Shown: positions 47,833 through 61,985 of the stretch, piece by piece | Position numbering within the stretch: the stretch's first letter is position 1 | Layout: each line of letters opens with the position of its first letter | Assembly (NCBI GenBank): GCA_023375785.1 | Contig: SZWC01003917.1 | Location: 45,290 to 109,289, forward strand | Direction of reading: 5' to 3' | Length of the DNA stretch: 64,000 nt | Source of the DNA: Penium margaritaceum | Lineage: Eukaryota > Streptophyta > Zygnematophyceae > Desmidiales > Peniaceae | Program-made: the position numbers and the translations under genes | Notes under the pieces: model-generated | Database searches by the model: none | Told to the model about the DNA's origin: nothing | The model's input: only the letters and a program-made list of their open reading frames with translations

Positions 47833-50800
47833 GTTGACAACACACAGTGAAACTCTTTTTATGATATTCAGTGATACAAGAATATTTTGGTTGGTCATTC
47901 TGCACGATAGCCACCCCGTGCCACCACTTATCGAAGGTCTTTGTACTTGCTAGTCGATACCAAGTATTCCCAAACCATTGTTTCTCCCTCTGCCCATTGT
48001 TTACTTGTATTATGAGTTGTGAACGTTGACCACACACACTAAACTTCTTGAATCATGAGCAGTGATGTATGCCTACTTGGGTAGGTCATTGTTCATGGTA
48101 GCCACACCGTGCTACTACTAACTGAAGGTCGTACTTGGTAGTTGGGAACCATTATTCCCATGCCATTGTTTCCTCTCCTGACCGTTTGTGACTCATGTTA
48201 TGGTTGGTCAACGTTGACCACCCATATAGAAATTCTCTGGTCATGATCAGTGACATATGCCTAGTTTGGTTGTTTGGTGTGCATATAAGCCACACCGTGC
48301 CATTGCGTATTGAAGTTCTTTGTCCTTTCTAGTCAAGACATAGGCTTCCCAAACCATTGTCTCTCCCTCTGACCATTTGTGACTCGTGTTATGAGTTGTC
48401 AATGTTGACCACACATAGTCGACTTATTCGGTTGTAGTCAGTGACGTATGCATCCTTTGGTTGGTCACTGTACACGCTAGCCATACCGTGCCACTGCTTG
48501 TTGAAGGTCTTTGTACTAGCTAGTTGATAACTAGTGTTCCCAACCCATTGTTTCCCCCTCTGACCGTTTGTGATTCTTGTTATGTGTTTTCAACGTTGAC
48601 CACATGAAGTGAAATTCTTTCGTCATGGTCAGTGACATATGGATACTTTGGTTGGTCACTTTGCATTGAAGCCACATTGTGCCACTACATATTGAAGGTA
48701 TTTGTACTTGCTAGTCCATACCTAGTATTCACAAACCATTATCTACCACCCTGACCATTTGTGACTCGTGTTATGAGTTGTCAAGGTTTACCACACCTAG
48801 TGAAATTATTTGGGCATGATCAGTGACATATGCCTACTTTGGTTGGTCATCGTGCATGGCCTCCACGCCGTGTCCACAGCGTATTGAAGCCCCTTGTGCT
48901 TGCTATTTGATAGTTGGTGTTCCCAAACCATTGTTTCCCCCTCTGACCACTTGTGACTCGTATTATGGGTTGTCAACGTTGACCACACACAACGGATTTC
49001 TTTGGTCAAAGGCAGTACATATGCCTACTTTGGTCGGTCATTGTGCATGGTAGTCACACCGTGCTACTACTGACTGAAGGTCGTTGTATTTGGTATTTGA
49101 GGACCAATATTCCCATAGCATTGTTTCCTCTCCTGCCCGTTTGTGACACGTGTTATGGTTGGTGAACATTGACCACCCATCTTGAAATTCTGTGGTCATG
49201 ATCAGTGAAAAATGCCTAGTTGGTTGTTTGGTGTGCATATTAGCCACACCGTGCCACTACGTGTTGAAGTTCTTTGTCCTTTCTAGTCAATACATATGCT
49301 TCTTATACCATTGTCTCTCCCTCTGACCATTTGTGACTGGTGTTATGAGTTGCCAATGTTGACCACACATAGTGGACTTATTCGGTCGTAGTCAGTGACG
49401 TATGCATCCCTTTGGTTGGTCACTGTGCACGCTAGCCATATCGTGCCACTGCTTATTGAAGGTCTTTGTACTTGCTAGTTGATACCTAGTGTTCCCAACC
49501 CATTGTTTGCCCCTCTAACCATTTGTGACTCGTGTTATGCATTCTCAAGGTTGACCACATGAAGTGAAATTTGTTGGTCATGGTTAGTGACATATGCATA
49601 CTTTGGTTGGTCACTGTGCATTGAAGCCATATTGTGCCACTACATATTGAAGGTATTTGTACTTGCTAGTCGATAACTAGTATGCACAAACCATTATCTT
49701 CCACCCTGACCATTTGTGACTCGTATTATGAGTTGTCAAAGTTTAATACACTTAGCGACATGATTTGCTCATGGTCAGTGACATATGCCTACTTTGGTTG
49801 GTCATCGTGCATGGTCTCCACACCGTGCAACAACGTATTGAAGCCCCTTGTGCTTGCTATTTGATACTTGGTGTTCCCAAACCATTGTTTCCACCTCTGA
49901 CCATTTGTGACTCGTATTATGAGTTGTCAACATTGACCACACACAGCGGATTTGTGTGGTCAAAGGCAGTACATATGCCTACTTTGGTCGGTCATTGTGC
50001 ATCGTAGCCACACCGTGCTACTACTGACTGAAGGACGTTATACTTGGTAGTTGAGAACTGATATTCCCATAGCATTGTTTCCTGTCCTGGCCGTTTGTGA
50101 CTCGTGTTATGGTTGGTCAACGTTGACCACCCATATTGAAATTCTCTGGTCATGATCAGTGACAAGTGCCTAGTTTGGTTGGTTGGTGTGCATATTAGCC
50201 ACACCGTGCCACTACGTATTGAAGTTCTTTGTCCTTTCTAGTCAATACATAGGCTGCCCAAATCATTGTCTCTCCCTCTGACCATTTGTGACTCGTGTTA
50301 TGAGTTGCCAATGTTGACCACACATAGTGGACTTATTCGGTCGTAGACAGTGACGTATGCATCCTTTGGTTGGTCAATGTGCACGCTAGCCATACCGTGC
50401 CACTGCTTGTTGAAGTTCTTTGTACTCGCTAGTTGATAGCTAGTGTCCCCGACCCATTGTTTTCCCCTCTGACCATTTGTGACTCGTTTTATGCGTTTTC
50501 AGCGTTGACCACATGAAGTTAAATTCGTTCGTCATGGTCCATGACATATGCATACATTGGTTGGTCACTATGCTTAGAAGCCACATTGTGCCACTCCATA
50601 TTGAAGGTATTTGTACTTGCTAGTAGATAACTAGTATTCACAAACAATTAACTTCCACCCTGACCATTTGTGACTCGTGTTGTGAGTTGTCCAAGTTTAC
50701 CACACTTAGTGACATTATCTGGTCATGGTCAGTGACATATGCCTACTTTGGTTGGTCATCGTGCATGGGGTTCACACCGTGCCACAACGTATTGAAGCCC

Positions 50801-52430
50801 CTTGTGCTTGCTATGTGATACTTGGTGTTCCAAAACCATTTGTTCCCCCTCTGATCATGTGTGACTCGTATTATGAGTTGCCAACATATACCACACACAT
50901 ACAATTTCTTTGGTCAAAGGCAGTACATATGCCTACTTTGGTCGGTCATTGTGCATGGTAGCCACACCGTGCTACGACTAACTGAAGGTCGTTGTACTTG
51001 CTAGTTGAGAACCGATATTCCCATGTCATTGTTTTCTCTCCTGACCGTTTGGGACTCATGTTATGGTTGGTCAACGTTGACCACCCATATAAAAATTCTC
51101 TGGTCATGATCAGTGACATATGCCTAGTTTGGTTGTTTGGTGTGCATATAAGCCACACCGTGCCACTGCGTATTGAAGTTCTTTGTCCTTTCTAGTCAAT
51201 ACATAGGCTTCCCAAACCATTGTCTCTCCCTCTGACCATTTGTGACTCGTGTTATGAGTTGTCAATGTTGACCACACATAGTCGACTTATTCGGTCGTAG
51301 TCAGTGACGTATGCATTCTTTGGTTGGTCACTGTGCACGTTAGCCATCCCGTGCCAGTGCTTGTTGAAGGTCTTTGTACTTGCTAGTTGATAACTAGTGT
51401 TCCCAACCCATTGTTTTCCCCTTTGACCGTTTGTGACTCTTATTATGTGTTTGCAACGTTGACCACAGAAGTGAAATTCTTTCGCCATGGTCAGTGACAT
51501 ATGCATACTTTGGTTGGTCACTGTGCATTGAAGCCACATTGTGCCACTACATATTGAAGGTATTTGTACTTGCTAGTCCATACCTAGTATTCACAAACCA
51601 TTATCTACCACCCTGACCATTTGTGACTCGTGTTATGAGTTGTCAAAGTTTACCACACCTAGTGACATTATTTGGGCATGATGAGCGACATATGCCTACT
51701 TTGGTTGGTCATCGTGCATGGCCTCCACGCCGTGTCCACATCGTATTGAAGCCCCTTGTGCTTGATATTTGATAGTTGGTGTTCCTAAACCATTGTTTCC
51801 CCCTCTGACCACTTGTAACTTGTATTATGAGTTGTCAACGTTGACCACACACAACGGACTTCTTTGGTCAAAGGCAGTACATATGCCTACTTTGGTCGGT
51901 CATTGTGCATGGTAGTCACATCGTGCTACTACTGACTGAAGGTCGTTGTACTTGGTATTTGAGGACCGATATTCCCATAGCCTTGTTTCCTCTTCTGACT
52001 GTTTGTGACTCGTGTTATGGTTGGTCAACATTGACCACCCATATTGAATTTCTGTGGTCATGATCAGTGACATATGCCTAGTTTGGTGGTTTTGGTGTGC
52101 ATATTAGCCACGCTGTGCCACTACGTATTGAAGTTCTTTGTCATTTCTAGTCAATACATAGGCTGCTCAAATCATTGTCTCTCCCTCTGACCATTTGTGA
52201 CTCATGTTATGAGTTGCCAATGTTGACCACACATAGTGGACTTATTCGGTCGTAGACAGTGACGTATGCATCCTTTGGTTGGTCACGCTAGCCATACCGT
52301 GCCACTCCTTGTTGAAGGTCTTTGTACTTGCTAGTTGATAACCAGTGTTCCCAACCCATTGTTTTCCCTTCTGACCATTTGTGACTCGTGTTATGCGTTT
52401 TCAGCGTTGACCACATCAAGTTAAAGCCGG
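47833..52430 (-). repeat. 191-bp satellite array, reverse arm, segment 3
   Basis: It starts with M6 (about 47833-48015) and continues with regular reverse-order HORs. It ends inside an M5 monomer at CGTTGACCACATCAAGTTA, where the 20-bp minisatellite takes over. No genes are seen. Confidence 0.92.
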
Positions 52431-53742
52431 TTCACTGAGGGTCCAAAACCGAGTCACTGAAACCAAAGACGAGTCACATAATTCAAAGCCGGGTCACATA
52501 AACCAAAGCCGGGTCACATAAACCAAACCTGGATTACAGAAACCAAAGCCAGGTCACAAAAGCCAAAGCCGGGTCACACAAACCAAAGCCGGGTCACAGA
52601 AACTAAAGCCCGATCACATAAACCAAGGCCGGGTCACAGAAACCAAATCCGGGTCAATGAACCAAAGCCGGAGCACATAAACCAGAGCCCGGTCATAGAA
52701 ACCAAAGGCGGGCCATAGAAACCAAAGCCGGGTCACAGGATCCAAAGCCAGATCATAGAAACGAAAGCCGGGTCACAGCAACCAAGGCCAGGTCACAGCA
52801 CCAAAGCCGGGTCACAGAAACCCAAGCCAGGTCACAAAAACCAAAGCTGGGTCACAGACTCTAAAGCCGGGTCACAGAAACTAAAGCCGGATAACAGAAA
52901 CCAAAGCTCGGTCCCTGAAACCAAAGCCAGGTCACAAAAACCAATGCCACGTCATAAAACCAAAGCCGGGTCATAGAAACCAAAGCCGGGTCACTGAACC
53001 CAAAGCCGGGTCACTGAAACCAAAGCCGGATCACAGAAACCAATGCCAGGTCACAGAAACCAAAGCCGGGTCACAAAAACCAAAACCGGGTCACAGAAAC
53101 CAGAGCCGGGTCACAGGAACTAAAGCCAGTTCACAGAAACCAAAGACGGGTCATATAAACCAAGGCCGGGTCACATAAACCAAAACCGGGTCACAGAAAC
53201 CAAAGCTGGGTCACAGCAACCAAAGCCGGGTCACAGAAAGCAAAGCCGGGTCAGAGAAACCAAAGCCGGGTCACAGAAACCAAATCCGGGTCAAAGAAAC
53301 CAAAGCCAGTCACAGAAACAAAAGCCCGGTCACAAAAACCAAAGCCGGGTCACAGAAACTAAAGCCGGGTCGCAGAACCCAAAGCCGGGTCACAAAAACC
53401 GAAGCCAGGTGACATAAACCAAGCCGGATTACAGAAACCAGAACCAGGTCACAAAAACCAAAGCCATGTCACATAAACCAAAGCCAAGTCACATAAACCA
53501 AAGCCAGGTCATAGAAACCAAAGTCGGGTCAGAGAAACCTAAGCCGGGTAACAGAATCCAAAGCCGGGTCACTGAAACCAAAGCCGGATCACATAAACCA
53601 AAGCCGGGTCTTAGAAACCAAATCTGGGTCTTAGAAACCAAAGCCAAGTCACATAAACCAAAGCCGGGTCATAGGAACCAAAGCCGGGTCAAAGAAATCA
53701 AAGCCGGGTCACCGAAAACAAAGCCGGGTCACGGAAACCAAA

Positions 53743-55500
53743 GCCGGGCACAGAAACCAAAGCGGGGTCTTAGAAACCAAAGCCAGGGCACAAAAACCAA
53801 AGCCGGGTTACAGAAACCAAAGCCGGGCACAGAAACCAAAGCGGGGTCTTAGAAACCAAAGCCAGGGCACAAAAACCAAAGCCGGGTTACAGAAACCAAA
53901 GCCGGGCACAGAAACCAAAGCGGGGTCTTAGAAACCAAAGCCAGGGCACAAAAACCAAAGCCGGGTTACAGAAACCAAAGCCGGGCACAGAAACCAAAGC
54001 GGGGTCTTAGAAACCAAAGCCAGGGCACAAAAACCAAAGCCGGGTTACAGAAACCAAAGCCGGGCACAGAAACCAAAGCGGGGTCTTAGAAACCAAAGCC
54101 AGGGCACAAAAACCAAAGCCGGGTTACAGAAACCAAAGCCGGGCACAGAAACCAAAGCGGGGTCTTAGAAACCAAAGCCAGGGCACAAAAACCAAAGCCG
54201 GGTTACAGAAACCAAAGCCGGGCACAGAAACCAAAGCGGGGTCTTAGAAACCAAAGCCAGGGCACAAAAACCAAAGCCGGGTTACAGAAACCAAAGCCGG
54301 GCACAGAAACCAAAGCGGGGTCTTAGAAACCAAAGCCAGGGCACAAAAACCAAAGCCGGGTTACAGAAACCAAAGCCGGGCACAGAAACCAAAGCGGGGT
54401 CTTAGAAACCAAAGCCAGGGCACAAAAACCAAAGCCGGGTTACAGAAACCAAAGCCGGGCACAGAAACCAAAGCGGGGTCTTAGAAACCAAAGCCAGGGC
54501 ACAAAAACCAAAGCCGGGTTACAGAAACCAAAGCCGGGCACAGAAACCAAAGCGGGGTCTTAGAAACCAAAGCCAGGGCACAAAAACCAAAGCCGGGTTA
54601 CAGAAACCAAAGCCGGGCACAGAAACCAAAGCGGGGTCTTAGAAACCAAAGCCAGGGCACAAAAACCAAAGCCGGGTTACAGAAACCAAAGCCGGGCACA
54701 GAAACCAAAGCGGGGTCTTAGAAACCAAAGCCAGGGCACAAAAACCAAAGCCGGGTTACAGAAACCAAAGCCGGGCACAGAAACCAAAGCGGGGTCTTAG
54801 AAACCAAAGCCAGGGCACAAAAACCAAAGCCGGGTTACAGAAACCAAAGCCGGGCACAGAAACCAAAGCGGGGTCTTAGAAACCAAAGCCAGGGCACAAA
54901 AACCAAAGCCGGGTTACAGAAACCAAAGCCGGGCACAGAAACCAAAGCGGGGTCTTAGAAACCAAAGCCAGGGCACAAAAACCAAAGCCGGGTTACAGAA
55001 ACCAAAGCCGGGCACAGAAACCAAAGCGGGGTCTTAGAAACCAAAGCCAGGGCACAAAAACCAAAGCCGGGTTACAGAAACCAAAGCCGGGCACAGAAAC
55101 CAAAGCGGGGTCTTAGAAACCAAAGCCAGGGCACAAAAACCAAAGCCGGGTTACAGAAACCAAAGCCGGGCACAGAAACCAAAGCGGGGTCTTAGAAACC
55201 AAAGCCAGGGCACAAAAACCAAAGCCGGGTTACAGAAACCAAAGCCGGGCACAGAAACCAAAGCGGGGTCTTAGAAACCAAAGCCAGGGCACAAAAACCA
55301 AAGCCGGGTTACAGAAACCAAAGCCGGGCACAGAAACCAAAGCGGGGTCTTAGAAACCAAAGCCAGGGCACAAAAACCAAAGCCGGGTTACAGAAACCAA
55401 AGCCGGGCACAGAAACCAAAGCGGGGTCTTAGAAACCAAAGCCAGGGCACAAAAACCAAAGCCGGGTTACAGAAACCAAAGCCGGGCACAGAAACCAAAG
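53743..55500. repeat. 79-bp higher-order repeat, 22 copies
   Basis: Four 20-bp-type units form a 79-bp block: CCGGGCACAGAAACCAAAG (19), CGGGGTCTTAGAAACCAAAG, CCAGGGCACAAAAACCAAAG and CCGGGTTACAGAAACCAAAG. The first-unit landmark recurs exactly every 79 bp from 53743 to 55481 (1738 bp = 22 periods), with no difference that I can see. It stands out from the divergent 20-bp units on both sides. Confidence 0.93.
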
Positions 55501-57218
55501 CTGGGTCACAGAATCCAAAGCCGGATTACAGAAACCAGAACCAGGTCACAAAAACCAAAGCCATGTCACATAAACCAAAGCCAAGTCACAGAAACCAAAG
55601 CCGGGTCATAGAAACCAAAGTCGGGTCAGAGAAACCAGAGTCGGGTCACAGAATCCAAACCCGGGTCACTGAAACCGAAGCCGGGTCACATAAACCAAAG
55701 CCAGGTCATATAAACTAAAAGCCGGGTCTTAGAAACCAAATATGGGTCACATGAAGAAAAGCCAAGTCACATAAACCAAACCCGGGTGACAGGATCCAAA
55801 GCCGGGTCACACCAACCAAAGCCGGGTCACAGAAAACAAAGCCGGGTCACAGAAACCAAAGCCGGGTCATAGAAACTAAAGCCAGGTCACGGAAACCAAA
55901 GCCGGGTCACAGAAACCAAAACTGGGTCATAGAAACCGAAGCCGGGTCACATAAACAAAAGCCGGGTTACAAAAACCAAAGCCGGGACACAGAAACCAAA
56001 GCCGAGTCACATAAACCAAAGCCGGGTCACATAAACAAAAGCCGGGTTACAAAAACCAAAGCCGGGACACAGAAACCAAAGCCGAGTCACATAAACCAAA
56101 GCCGGGTCACAGAAACCAAAGCCAGGTCACATAAACCAAAGCTGGGTCACAGAAACCAACGCCGTGTCACAAAAACCAAAGTTGGGTCACAGAAACCAAA
56201 GACGGGACACACAAACTAAAGCCGGGTCACAGAAACCAAAGTTGGGTCACAGAAACCAAAGCCGGGTCAGACAAACCAAAGCCGGGTCAGAGAAACCAAA
56301 GTCAGGTCACACAAACCAAAGCCTGGTCACAGAGGGTCCAAAGCCAGGTAAGAGAAACCGAAGCCGGGTCACAGAAACCAATGCCGGGTCACATAAACCA
56401 AAGCCAGGTAACAGAAACCAAAGCAAGGTCACAGAAACCAAAACCGGGTCAGAGAGGGTCCAAAACTGGGTCACAGAAACCAAGGACGAGTCACATATAC
56501 CAAAGCCGGGTCACAGAAACCAAAGCCGGGTCACAGAAACAAAAGCCGGAATACATAAACCAAAACCGGGTCACAGAAACCGAAGCCAGGTCACATAAAC
56601 CAAAGCTGGGTCACAGAGGGTCCAAAGCCGGGTCACATAAACCAAAGATGAGTCACAGAAACCAAAGCCGGGTCACAGAAACAAAAGCCGGGTCACACAA
56701 CCAAATCTGGATTATAGAAACCAAAGCTGGGTCATTGGAACCAAAGCCGGGTCATAGAAACCAAAGCCGAGTCACGGAAACCAAAGCCGGGTCACGGAAA
56801 CCAAAGCCGGGTCACATAAACCACAGTCGGGTCACAAAAACAAAAGTCGGATCACAAAAACCAAATCGGGGTCACAGCAACCAAAGCCGGGTCACATAAA
56901 CCAAAGCCGGGTCACAGAAACCAAAGCCGGGTCATATAAACCAAAGCCATTTTACAGAAACCAAAGCCGGGTCGCATCAACCAAAGCTCGATCACATAAA
57001 CCAGAGCCGGATCACACAAACCAAAGCTAGATCACAGAAACCAAAGCCTGGCCACAAAAACCAAAGCCGGGTCACAGAAACCAATGCGGATCACAAAAAC
57101 CGAAGCCGGATCACAGTAACCAAAGCTGGGTCACAGTAACAAAAGTCGGGTCACATAAACCAAATCCGGGTCACAAAAACCAATGCCAGGTCACAGAAAT
57201 CAAAGCCGGGTCACAGAA

Positions 57219-57425
57219 ACCAAAGCCAGGTCACAGAAACCAAAGCCGGGTAATTGAAACCAAAGCCGGGTCAGAAAAACCAAAGCCGGGTCACAACAAC
57301 CAAAAGCCAGGTCACAGAAACCAAAGCCAGGTCACAGAAACCAAAGCCGGGTAATTGAAACCAAAGCCGGGTCAGAAAAACCAAAGCCGGGTCACAACAA
57401 CCAAAAGCCAGGTCACAGAAACCAA
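57219..57425. repeat. Local ~100-bp duplication within the 20-bp array
   Basis: A five-unit block with the rare variants GGGTAATTGAAACC, GGGTCAGAAAAACC and GGGTCACAACAACCAAAAG occurs twice in tandem here. It appears again near 57610-57710, inside a longer repeated stretch (about 57410-57590 resembles 57690-57870). Confidence 0.75.
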
Positions 57426-59057
57426 AGCCGGGTCACAGAAACAAAAGCCGAGTCACGGACAAAAAATCGGGTCATAGAAAGCAAAGCCGGGTCACACAAA
57501 CCAAACCCGGGTCACAGAAACCAAAGCCAGGTCAGAGAAACGAAAGCCAAGTCACAGAAAAAAAAGCAGGGTCACTCAAACCAAACCCGGATCACAGAAA
57601 CCAAAGCCAGGTCACAGAAACCAAAGCCGGGTAATTGAAACCAAAACCGGGTCAGAAAAACCAAAGCCGGGTCACAACAACCAAAAGCCAGGTCACAGAA
57701 ACCAAAGCCGGGTCACAGAAACAAAAGCCGAGTCACGGAAAAAAAATCGGGTCATAGAAAGCAAAGCCGGGTCACACAAACCAAACCCGGGTCACAGAAA
57801 CCAAAGCCAGGTCAGAGAAACGAAAGCCAAGTCACAGAAAAAAAAGTAGGGTCACTCAAACCAAACCCGGATCACAGAAACCAATGCCAGGTCACGGAAA
57901 CCAAAGCCGGGTCACAGAAACCAAAACCGGGTCATTGAAACCAGAGCCGGATCACAGAAACTAAAGCCACTTCACAGAAACCAAAGACGGGTCATGGAAA
58001 CCAAGGCCGGGTCACATAAACCAAAACCGGGTCACAGAAACCAAAGCTGGGTCACAGCAACCAAAGCCGGGTCACATAAAGCAAAGCCAGGTCACAGAAA
58101 CCAAAGCCGGGTCACATAAACCAAATCCGGGTCAAAGAAACATAAGCCGGTCACAGAAAAAAAAGCCGGGTCACAAAAACCAAAGCCGGGTCAAAGAAAC
58201 CAAAGCCGGGTCGCAGAACCCAAAGCCGGGTCACAAAAACCGAAGCCAGGTGACAGAGACCAAGCCGGATTACATAAACCAGAACCAGGTCACAAAAACC
58301 AAAGCCATGTCACATAAACCAAACCCAAGTCACAGAAACCAAAGCCGGGTCATAGAAACCAAAGTCGGGTCATAGAAACCAAAGCCGGTCACAGAATCCA
58401 AAGCCGGGTCACTGAAACTGAAGCCAGGTCACAAAAACCAAAGCCGGGTCATATAAACTAAAAGCCAGGTCTTAGAAACCAAATATGGGTCACAGAAACC
58501 AAAGCCAAGTCACATAAACCAAAGCCGGGTCATAGGAACCAAAGCTGGGTCACAGAAACCAAAGCCGGGTCACCAAAAACAAAGCCGGGTCACAGAAACC
58601 AAAGCCGGGTCACATAAACCAAAGCCAGGTCACGGAAACCAAAGCCGGGTCACATAAACCAAAACCGGGTCATAGAAACCAAAGCCGGGTCACATAAACA
58701 AAAGCCGGGTTACAGAAACCAAAGTCGGGTCACAAAAACCAAAGCCGAGTCACAGAAACCAAAGCCGGGTCACAGAAACCAAAGCCAGGTCACAGAAACC
58801 AAAGCCGGGTCACAGAAACCAATGCCGGATCACAAAAACCAAAGCCGGGTCAAAGAAACCAAAGACGGGACACACAAACTAAAGCCGGTTCACATAAACC
58901 AAAGCCGGGTCACAGAAACAAAAGCTGGGTCACATAAACCAAAGCCGGGTCACTGAAACCAAAGCCGGGTCACACAAACCAAAGCCGGGTCACATAAACC
59001 AAAGCCGGGTCACTGAAACCAAAGCCGGGTCACACAAACCAAAGCCGGGTCACACAC

Positions 59058-59960
59058 GGTCCAATGCCGGGTCACAGAAACCAACGCCGGGTCACATAAA
59101 CCAATGCCGTGTCACAGAAACCAAAGCCAGGTCACAGAAACCAAAGCCAGGTCAAAGAAAACAAAGCCGGGTCACAGAGGGTCCAAAGTCGGGTCACAGA
59201 AACCAAAGACGAGTCAAAGAAACCAAAACCAGGTCACAAAAACCAAAGCCGGGTCACCAAAACCAAAGCCGGATTACAGAAGCCAAAGTAGGGTCACTTA
59301 AACCAAAGTCGGGTCACACAAACCAAAGCCGGGTCACATAGGGTACAAAGACGGGTCACAAAAACCAAAGACGAGTCACGGAAACCAAAGCCAAGTCACA
59401 AAAACCAAAGCCGGGTCACAAAAACCAAAGCCAGATCAGAGAAACCAAAGCCGGATCACGGAAACCAAAACCGGGTCACAACAACCAAAGCTGAGTCAAA
59501 TATGGTCCAAAGCAGGGTCACAGAAACCAAAGACGAGTCACAAAAACACAATCCGGGTCAGAGAAACCAAAGCCGGGTCACATAAACCAAAGCCAGAGTA
59601 CAGAAACCAAAGCCGGTCACTGAAACCAAAGCCGAGTCAGAGAAACCAAAGCCGGGTCACCGAGGGTCCAAAGCCGAGTCACAGAAACCAAAGACGAGTC
59701 ACAGAACCCAAAGCCGGGTCACAGAAACCAAAGCCGGTCACTGAAACCAAAGCCGAGTCAGAGAAACCAAAGCCGGGTCACCGAGGGTCCAAAGCCGAGT
59801 CACAGAAACCAAAGACGAGTCACAGAACCCAAAGCCGGGTCACATAAACCAAAGCCGGGTCACGAAAACCAAAGCCGGATTACATAAACCAAAGCCGGGT
59901 CACAAAAACAAATGCCGGGTCACATAATCCTAATACGGGTCACACAGGGTCCAAAGCCGG
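59058..59960. repeat. GAGGGTCC-marked higher-order block, copy 1
   Basis: The variant unit (GAGGGTCCAAAG and close forms) recurs about every 161 bp: near 59058, 59177, 59338, 59499, 59661, 59784 and 59946. The shorter steps of about 120 bp mark deletions or duplications; 59607-59727 and 59728-59850 are one tandem duplication. The block is a diverged duplicate of 61986-62770, offset by about 2.93 kb. Confidence 0.75.
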
Positions 59961-60849
59961 GTCACAGAAACCAAAGACGAATCACATAAACCAAAGCCGG
60001 GTCACAGAAACCAAAGAAGGATCACAGAAACCAAAGCCGGATTACAAAAACCAAAGCCGGGTCACAGAAACCAAAGCCAGGTCACACAAACCAAAGCCGG
60101 GTGACAGAAACCAAAGCCGGATCACATAAACCAAGGCCGGGTCACAGAAACCAAAGCCAGGTCAACAAACCAAAGCCGGAGCACATAAACCAAAGCCCGG
60201 TCATATAAACCAAAGCCGGGTCACTGAAACCAAAGCCGGGCCACAGAATCCAAAGCCAGATCATAGAAACCAAAGCCGGGTCACAGCAACCAAGGCCAGG
60301 TCACCGCACCAAAGCCGGGTCACAGAAACCAAAGCCAGGTCACAAACACCAAAGCTGGGTCACAGAAACTAACGCCGGGTCACAGAAACCAAAGCCAGGT
60401 CATAGAAACCAAAGCTCGGTCCCTGAAACCAAAGCCAGGTCACAAAGACCAAGGCCACGTCTTAAAACCAAAGCCGGGTCATAGAAACCAAAGCCGGCTC
60501 AGTGAAACCAAAGCCGGGTCACACAAACCAAAGCTGGGTCACTGAAACCAAAGCCGGGTCACTGAAACCAATGACAGGTCACAGAAACCAAAGCCGGGTC
60601 ACATAAACCAAAACCGGGTCATAGAAACCAGAGCCGGGAAACAGAAACTAAAGCCGGTTCACAGAAACCATAGCCGGGTCAAAGAAACCAAAGCTGGGTT
60701 ACAGAAACCAAAACCGGGTCACATAAACCAAAGCCGGGTCACACAAACCAAAGCCGGGTCACAGAAAGAAAATCCGGGTCACATAAACCAAAGCCGGGTC
60801 ACAGAAACCAAATCCGGGTCAAAGAAACCAAAGCCGGTCACAGAAACCA

Positions 60850-61910
60850 AAGCCGGGTCACAAAAACCAAAGCCGGGTCATATAAACTAAAAGCCGGGTC
60901 TTAGAAACCAAATCTGGGTCACAGAAACCAAAGCCAGGTCACATAAACCAAAGCCGGGTCATAGGAACCAAAGCCGGGTCACCGAAACCAAAGCCGGGTC
61001 ACACAAACCAAAGCCGGGTCACAGAAAGAAAAGCCGGGTCACATAAACCAAAGCCGGGTCACTGAAACCGAAGCCGGGTCACAAAAACCAAAGCCGGGTC
61101 ATATAAACTAAAAGCCGGGTCTTAGAAACCAAATCTGGGTCACAGAAACCAAAGCCAGGTCACATAAACCAAAGCCGGGTCATAGGAACCAAAGCCGGGT
61201 CACCGAAACCAAAGCCGGGTCACACAAACCAAAGCCGGGTCACAGAAAGAAAAGCCGGGTCACATAAACCAAAGCCGGGTCACTGAAACCGAAGCCGGGT
61301 CACAAAAACCAAAGCCGGGTCATATAAACTAAAAGCCGGGTCTTAGAAACCAAATCTGGGTCACAGAAACCAAAGCCAGGTCACATAAACCAAAGCCGGG
61401 TCATAGGAACCAAAGCCGGGTCACCGAAACCAAAGCCGGGTCACACAAACCAAAGCCGGGTCACAGAAAGAAAAGCCGGGTCACATAAACCAAAGCCGGG
61501 TCACTGAAACCGAAGCCGGGTCACAAAAACCAAAGCCGGGTCATATAAACTAAAAGCCGGGTCTTAGAAACCAAATCTGGGTCACAGAAACCAAAGCCAG
61601 GTCACATAAACCAAAGCCGGGTCATAGGAACCAAAGCCGGGTCACCGAAACCAAAGCCGGGTCACACAAACCAAAGCCGGGTCACAGAAAGAAAAGCCGG
61701 GTCACATAAACCAAAGCCGGGTCACTGAAACCGAAGCCGGGTCACAAAAACCAAAGCCGGGTCATATAAACTAAAAGCCGGGTCTTAGAAACCAAATCTG
61801 GGTCACAGAAACCAAAGCCAGGTCACATAAACCAAAGCCGGGTCATAGGAACCAAAGCCGGGTCACCGAAACCAAAGCCGGGTCACACAAACCAAAGCCG
61901 GGTCACAGAA
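60850..61910. repeat. 221-bp higher-order repeat, about 4.7 copies
   Basis: The landmark ATATAAACTAAAAGCC recurs at 60880, 61101, 61322, 61543 and 61764, exactly 221 bp apart. ATAGGAACC recurs in step at 60961, 61182, 61403, 61624 and 61845. The unit is eleven 20-bp units plus one base. Copies look identical except at the two ends. Confidence 0.9.
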
Positions 61911-61985
61911 ACCAAAGCCGGGTCACAGGAACCAAAGCCGGGTCACATAAACCAAAGCCGGGTCACACAAACCAAAGCCGGGTCA

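Noticed and set aside
1-52430. A single giant palindrome formed by the two satellite arms
   Set aside because: Element copies and monomer irregularities do not mirror around any one centre (forward copies at 2090, 14089, 17035 and 22229; inverted copies at 40490 and 47315). The arms are inverted relatives, not exact reverse complements.
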